Shown in pieces: positions 48,943-52,524 of a stretch of DNA of 52,524 nucleotides. This DNA comes from CAVDHB01 sp963608705. GTDB taxonomy: Bacteria; Bacteroidota; Bacteroidia; Bacteroidales; Bacteroidaceae. Position 1 is the stretch's first letter; every line of letters starts with the position of its first letter. The stretch spans positions 1 to 52,524 of the forward strand of contig CAVDHB010000079.1 in NCBI GenBank assembly GCA_963608705.1, given 5' to 3'. The position numbers and the translations under genes were made by a program. A model generated the notes under the pieces. The model worked only from the letters and a program-made list of their open reading frames with translations. It was not told where the DNA came from and ran no database searches.

Positions 48943-49113
48943 TTACGACAAGATGCAAAAAGACTCAGCATCCTTACCTGTCCTGCGACGATAGTCCTCT
49001 CTCATCCGCATTTCCATATTGGCTACATACTCAGCCTTACGCTCACGTGAAGCCTTGAAACGACGCATGAAATCAGCTCTTTTCTCTTCTATGTTCATTA
49101 TTTTCTCTTCCAT
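48943..49113 (-). CDS. IS66-associated small protein, 56 residues
   Basis: Read from ATG at 49113 to TAA at 48943, the frame gives MEEKIMNIEEKRADFMRRFKASRERKAEYVANMEMRMREDYRRRTGKDAESFCILS. It is highly charged, with a helical basic N-terminus, resembling the first small frame of Bacteroides IS66-type elements. It is intact but its element is dead. The region 49114-49266 holds no gene. Confidence 0.6.
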   Translation of the reverse strand: MEEKIMNIEEKRADFMRRFKASRERKAEYVANMEMRMREDYRRRTGKDAESFCILS

Positions 49114-49266
49114 TCTTTAAGTTTGAAACAAAATTACGATTTTCTGATGAAGCGACCAAGAGTTTTTGGAAAAATCTTACGCAATAAACTATAAATCGCC
49201 TTCAAAGAATTACGACTATTTTATGCAAGCCAGCTTCATTGCCCATCGAAGCCTGTTTCATCCGCC

Positions 49267-49306
49267 AACGCAATAGGCTTCATTGGTCATCGAAGCCTAT
49301 TGCGTT
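49267..49306. terminator. 15-bp perfect inverted repeat at the end of the AAA-ATPase gene
   Basis: AACGCAATAGGCTTC (49267-49281) and its complement GAAGCCTATTGCGTT (49292-49306) are separated by 10 bp. It overlaps the last codons of the minus-strand gene and can form a long hairpin at the 3' end of its mRNA. There is no T-run on the minus strand, so it might stabilise the mRNA rather than terminate it. Related GAAGCCTGT sequences occur nearby (49240s and 50990s). Confidence 0.55.
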
Positions 49307-50892
49307 TTATGTGTGTTTATATAGTTTTCGAGGTTAATTCTCCACTCCCCAAGTGTATGCTTCTCGCTGTCGAAGCTGATGCCGACCTTCACAATCGGCA
49401 GATTGTATAAGCGAAAACGCTCAGGATACTGCCTCAAGTCTATCTGGTTCATTGCTGCGTCCGCACCTTTATCGAGTTTCAGCTCTATAATATATAAGGT
49501 ACTTGGCGCACGAAGCACAATGTCCACACGTCCACGGGGAGTGCGGACTTCTACGTCGCAATACATTCCCAACAGACTGAATATCACGTAGAACATCTGC
49601 TGGTAGTGCCCCTCATAGTCGGTATGGTCGCAATAGGGAACGGTGGAGAGGAACGTCTGCAATAGCTCTAAAGCCCCATTCATGTCATCTTGCAGTATGG
49701 CACGGTACAGGCGTGCTACCGTAGTGATTCCCTCGGTTGTGTACTGATGCAAATAGTTTGGAAGGAGGCTTTTCATCAGACCGATACGCACTTCTTTGTT
49801 CGGAATGTCCAGCGTGTATAGTTCAACTATATCGTCATAGTCCTTAATGGTGACGTATCCACTTTGGTAAAGCAATGGAGTGATGTCGGTCATACGTTCC
49901 GTGGGTGCGTCGAATGAGGATGCCATAGCCTCCCTTGCACCTATATTCTGAGGACTGACATTGTATTTGCGCAGCAATTCAATCAAATATGTTGGCGTAC
50001 CGCTGCCAAACCAGTAGGAGTTTATCTTGCCTTTAGACAATGCCGTGAGCAGACTGAATGGGTTGTAGATGTCAGGAGAAGGCCATGTGAAATGATAGCC
50101 ATCATAGTTTTCTTTCAGCTTAGCCAGCGCATTCTCCTTGGTCATTTTCAGATTTTCTGCCAACAGATTCAGGTCGTTATCCATCTGGGTGAGCATCTCC
50201 TCTTCGGTTATGCCACACACAGCGGCGTAACGCTCATCCATGCTGATGTTGTCAATATTGTTCAGCTCGCTGAAGATGCTGAGCTGGGAGAACTTTGTTA
50301 TTCCCGTGAGGAAGACGAAGCGCAGGTAGGGGTCGCAACCTTTCAGCGGACTGTAGAAGTTGCGCATCACGTCACGTAGTACGGGGAGATTCTTCTCCTC
50401 ATGTACCACGTCAAGCAACGGAGCATCGTACTCGTCTATGAGGATGACCACATTCTTGCCTGTTTTCCGATAAGCGGCAATTATTAAATTCGTAAGGCGA
50501 TCATTGACATCCACGGTTTGTTTTGTGACACCTATATTTTCCTCATTCCTTTCCAGTTGTCCTTCAAGGTATCGTGTCAACCTCTCCTTGTCCATGTGCT
50601 TTCCCAGGCTCATGTCAAAGTGTAGAACAGGGTATTCCGTCCAGTCTTTCTCCAACTTCTCAATGGCCAAGCCCTTGAACAAGTCCTTTCGCCCTGAGAA
50701 ATAGCTGTGAATAGTGGAAGTCAGCAATGACTTGCCAAACCTGCGTGGACGGCTCAGAAAGACATACGTGGCATCAGAGGATGCCATACGATATATATAC
50801 TCCGTCTTATCGATATACAGATAGTCGCCTTCGCGTAGTTTCTCGAAGGTCTGTATTCCTATTGGGTAAAGTTTCCTGCGTCGTTCCATCAT
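49297..50892 (-). CDS. AAA-ATPase-like protein with PD-(D/E)XK nuclease domain
   Basis: The 531-residue protein MMERRRKLYPIGIQTFEKLREGDYLYIDKTEYIYRMASS has an AAA-ATPase-like domain with a degenerate Walker A (LSRPRRFGKSLLTSTI), Walker B (VVILIDEYDAPLLD) and an LTGITKFSQLSIFSELNN segment. The C-terminal PD-(D/E)XK-like domain has VRTPRGRVDIVLRAPSTLYIIELKLDKGADAAMNQI (D...ELK). This family is abundant in Bacteroidales (PDDEXK_9/DUF1703-type) with unclear function, possibly defence or DNA repair. It has a -7-like box (50916-50923, TATCTTCG) upstream. Confidence 0.8.
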   Translation of the reverse strand: MMERRRKLYPIGIQTFEKLREGDYLYIDKTEYIYRMASSDATYVFLSRPRRFGKSLLTSTIHSYFSGRKDLFKGLAIEKLEKDWTEYPVLHFDMSLGKHMDKERLTRYLEGQLERNEENIGVTKQTVDVNDRLTNLIIAAYRKTGKNVVILIDEYDAPLLDVVHEEKNLPVLRDVMRNFYSPLKGCDPYLRFVFLTGITKFSQLSIFSELNNIDNISMDERYAAVCGITEEEMLTQMDNDLNLLAENLKMTKENALAKLKENYDGYHFTWPSPDIYNPFSLLTALSKGKINSYWFGSGTPTYLIELLRKYNVSPQNIGAREAMASSFDAPTERMTDITPLLYQSGYVTIKDYDDIVELYTLDIPNKEVRIGLMKSLLPNYLHQYTTEGITTVARLYRAILQDDMNGALELLQTFLSTVPYCDHTDYEGHYQQMFYVIFSLLGMYCDVEVRTPRGRVDIVLRAPSTLYIIELKLDKGADAAMNQIDLRQYPERFRLYNLPIVKVGISFDSEKHTLGEWRINLENYINTHKTQ

Positions 50893-51007
50893 GCCGTCAA
50901 GATTGATTTATACTGCGAAGATAGAAAATTATTCCCATATGCGCAAATAATGTCAGCCGTAAGATGGATGATATTATACTTTCTCGCCCACGAAGCCTGT
51001 CGCATTT

Positions 51008-52345
51008 TCAATCCATTACAATCTTCCATGAATAGCTGGCCACGTTCATATGAAGAGGAAAGGGAAGATTGAGAAGTTTTCCGAGCTTTTTCAGGCTTCG
51101 GTTGATTGACCTCAAGACAACCCTATACTGGCTGATGGCCATTTCATTATCGCTGGCCGTGATACACGGGAAGAGGTAAGGGCTGGACGAGGCATAGCGG
51201 TCAACTATCTCCTGCATCGGCTTATTCCATGTTATGGATTTCTTTTCCAGGTTTCCTTTGTGGGCATGGACACTGTAGGTCAAACGTCCGTCAGCTATGT
51301 CTGAACGTCTCAGGAAAAGGATGTTAATGGAACGCATTCCGTGGGCATAGACAGAGAAAAGGAAGATGTCACGAGCCAAGGACAATGATTTGGCGTATGG
51401 AGTGAGGTCGAGGCTTCGAAGCCGATGGAAGTCGTCGAGGGTGAGGACTTTCCGCTCCGTTGGGTCGGCCTTTTTCTGAGGACGCAGCTTCACGTCCTTG
51501 AAAGGGCTTTCCTTCGGGCACAGTCCACGATTGCTGGCGTAGTTGTACAGGCTGGAGAGATTGCGGACATACAAGCGCACGCTGCTGTCGGCAAAACCGT
51601 TTTTTATCAGCCAGCCCGGTAGCTTTCTACCGTCTCCTTCGTAAACAGGGCGAATGCGATGTCCTCACCTTTCAGGTATTTTGAAAAGTTCTTGATAACC
51701 TTGACATTGCGGTCGGCAGAAAGCACTTTTCCGCTTCTTCTCTGCTCTCTTATATAGCCGTTTACGAAAGAAATGAAGCCTCCACGCCCTTTGGGAAGAC
51801 CGTCGGGGTTCATCGGCACCTCCTTCCTGGGCATCTCCAAAGGTACGAAGTCCTTTAACTTGGGTATGTTGTCCGCATGACTCTCATAATAGCCGAGGTC
51901 GTCCGTCAGCTCTTTCCTTCCGCCTTTCAGTTCCTTCCCCTTCCACTTGTCGGTCAATGCGTGTGCCAGGTCGGCATACGCACGTTTGCCAGTACAGGCG
52001 AACAAGGCGACTAAGACTTTCATTTTGGACAGATCGTCAGTTAGGCAATTCAGCACACCGTCACATTTATATAGGTACACCGTTGTCTTTTCCGGGTTGC
52101 GGATAATCGTATACGCCATCAACAACAAAGCATCGTAACGAGCACGGAAATTCTTCTTGGGTATCTCCGTGCCGCCAAACTGCGATATGAATCCTTTCAC
52201 CGCCGCAAAATCTTCTGCGGTCAGTCCGTCAGCGGAAAGACTGCAGCGCATGGCCTTGCGGATTTTCGCACCATTACGGCCAAGAAGGCTATAATAACGC
52301 CCATCTTCCTTTCCGAAGGATATAATCTGGAAATATGATTATCCG
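51008..52345 (-). pseudogene. Frameshifted, truncated tyrosine recombinase
   Basis: Two frames (52251-51607 and 51580-51008) encode successive parts of one integrase-like protein; between them, around 51607-51625, a one-base loss brings the frame out of phase (...ETVESYRAG then WLIKNGFADSSVRLY in another phase). The frame also extends upstream past 52251 as far as a stop about 52345, without a start codon, since the N-terminal coding part is cut by the 26-bp repeat. Catalytic motifs are degenerate: AHGMRSINILFLR keeps the first Arg, but HMNVASYSWK lacks the HxxR and the protein ends without the Tyr. It must be inactive. Confidence 0.8.
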
Positions 52346-52360
52346 CAATCGTACCACCAA
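52335..52360 (+). repeat. 26-bp inverted repeat, right copy
   Basis: Identical to the minus strand at 38366-38391. It interrupts the recombinase remnant on its left and precedes the IS1595-type transposase on its right by 117 bp. It is most likely the terminal repeat of that element. Confidence 0.6.
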
Positions 52361-52443
52361 GTAATCCGCTTTAGTGTCCGCAAAATATCCAAAACCGTTA
52401 TATAATAGTCCCGCAATAGTTTCCGTATATCATTTGTTTTCAG

Positions 52444-52451
52444 TATCTTTG
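52444..52451 (+). promoter_or_regulatory. -7 box of the IS1595-type transposase gene
   Basis: TATCTTTG fits TAnnTTTG and lies 26 bp before the start codon at 52478. Confidence 0.55.
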
Positions 52452-52477
52452 CAGTGTAATCAGAAACAGATACGGAC

Positions 52478-52524
52478 ATGAATCTTTTGGACTTTTGCAA
52501 GAACTACCCGGACGAGGAATCCTG
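52478..52524 (+). CDS. IS1595/ISXO2-like transposase, start only
   Basis: The window ends after 15 complete codons: MNLLDFCKNYPDEES. The beginning matches the start of IS1595-family transposases (NLLDFxKxFPDEESC followed by zinc-ribbon cysteines). The Bacteroidales promoter directly upstream and the 26-bp terminal-type repeat 117 bp away support an IS element entering the window from the right. Cannot be completed from this window. Confidence 0.6.
   Translation, partial: MNLLDFCKNYPDEES

Noticed and set aside
1..52524. CRISPR arrays and rRNA genes
   Set aside because: No regularly spaced repeats with unique spacers and no ribosomal RNA sequence were seen.

Overview
The window is from a Bacteroidales genome (Bacteroides, Phocaeicola or Parabacteroides type). 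Supporting signs are promoters of the form TTTG-N19/20-TAnnTTTG, a Bacteroides-style capsule locus, IS66 and IS1595 remnants, and several protein families typical of Bacteroidales prophages. No genus is claimed.

Positions 55-36888 hold an apparently complete, GC-rich, Mu-like transposable prophage of about 36.8 kb, lying in reverse (its genetic left end is at the right). Both termini carry copies of one transposase-site motif, and the outermost copy lies 10 bp from each terminus. The prophage is flanked by a duplicated CTTG (or CTTGT) and splits a host gene. From the genetic left end the order is: a small gene, an S24-type repressor on the + strand, then a minus-strand early operon (Ner-like protein, two small proteins, MuA-like DDE transposase, MuB-like ATPase, a second ATPase, a GemA/gp16-like protein, DUF4406, two paralogues, a DUF3164-like protein). 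A plus-strand head operon (20992-27366) holds terminase, gp36-like protein, a portal-MuF-nuclease-like fusion and neck/tail-completion genes. A minus-strand late operon (20812 down to 2226) holds protease/scaffold, capsid, head fibre, tail tube, tail chaperone, tape measure, hub and tip proteins, a HU-like protein, holins, endolysin, a spanin-like protein and a tail fibre. There is a long tape measure but no visible sheath or baseplate set, so the virion is probably siphovirus-like with Mu-type head and transposition genes.

The most interesting unit is at the genetic right end. The tail-fibre gene (2226-2750) contains the 11-bp sequence GTGGGGGGACT at its Val-Gly-Gly-Leu codons. A silent alternative C-terminal cassette on the opposite strand (1881-2147) starts with the same 11 bp in the same reading frame. 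A perfect palindrome lies between their 3' ends, and a tyrosine recombinase gene lies immediately outside. This looks like a host-range switch analogous to the Mu G segment, but with a tyrosine recombinase instead of a Gin-type serine invertase.

Right of the prophage are the interrupted host gene and its small partner, then an AT-rich capsule biosynthesis fragment (truncated ferredoxin-type protein, pyruvyl transferase, glycosyltransferase, flippase, polymerase). Next comes a Gabija-like anti-phage pair (OLD-type nuclease and UvrD-type helicase) between two different decayed IS66 copies. After that are an AAA-ATPase/PD-(D/E)XK protein, a frameshifted and truncated tyrosine recombinase, and the start of an IS1595-type transposase at the window edge. 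A perfect 26-bp inverted repeat (38366-38391 and 52335-52360) marks the points where two genes are cut off.
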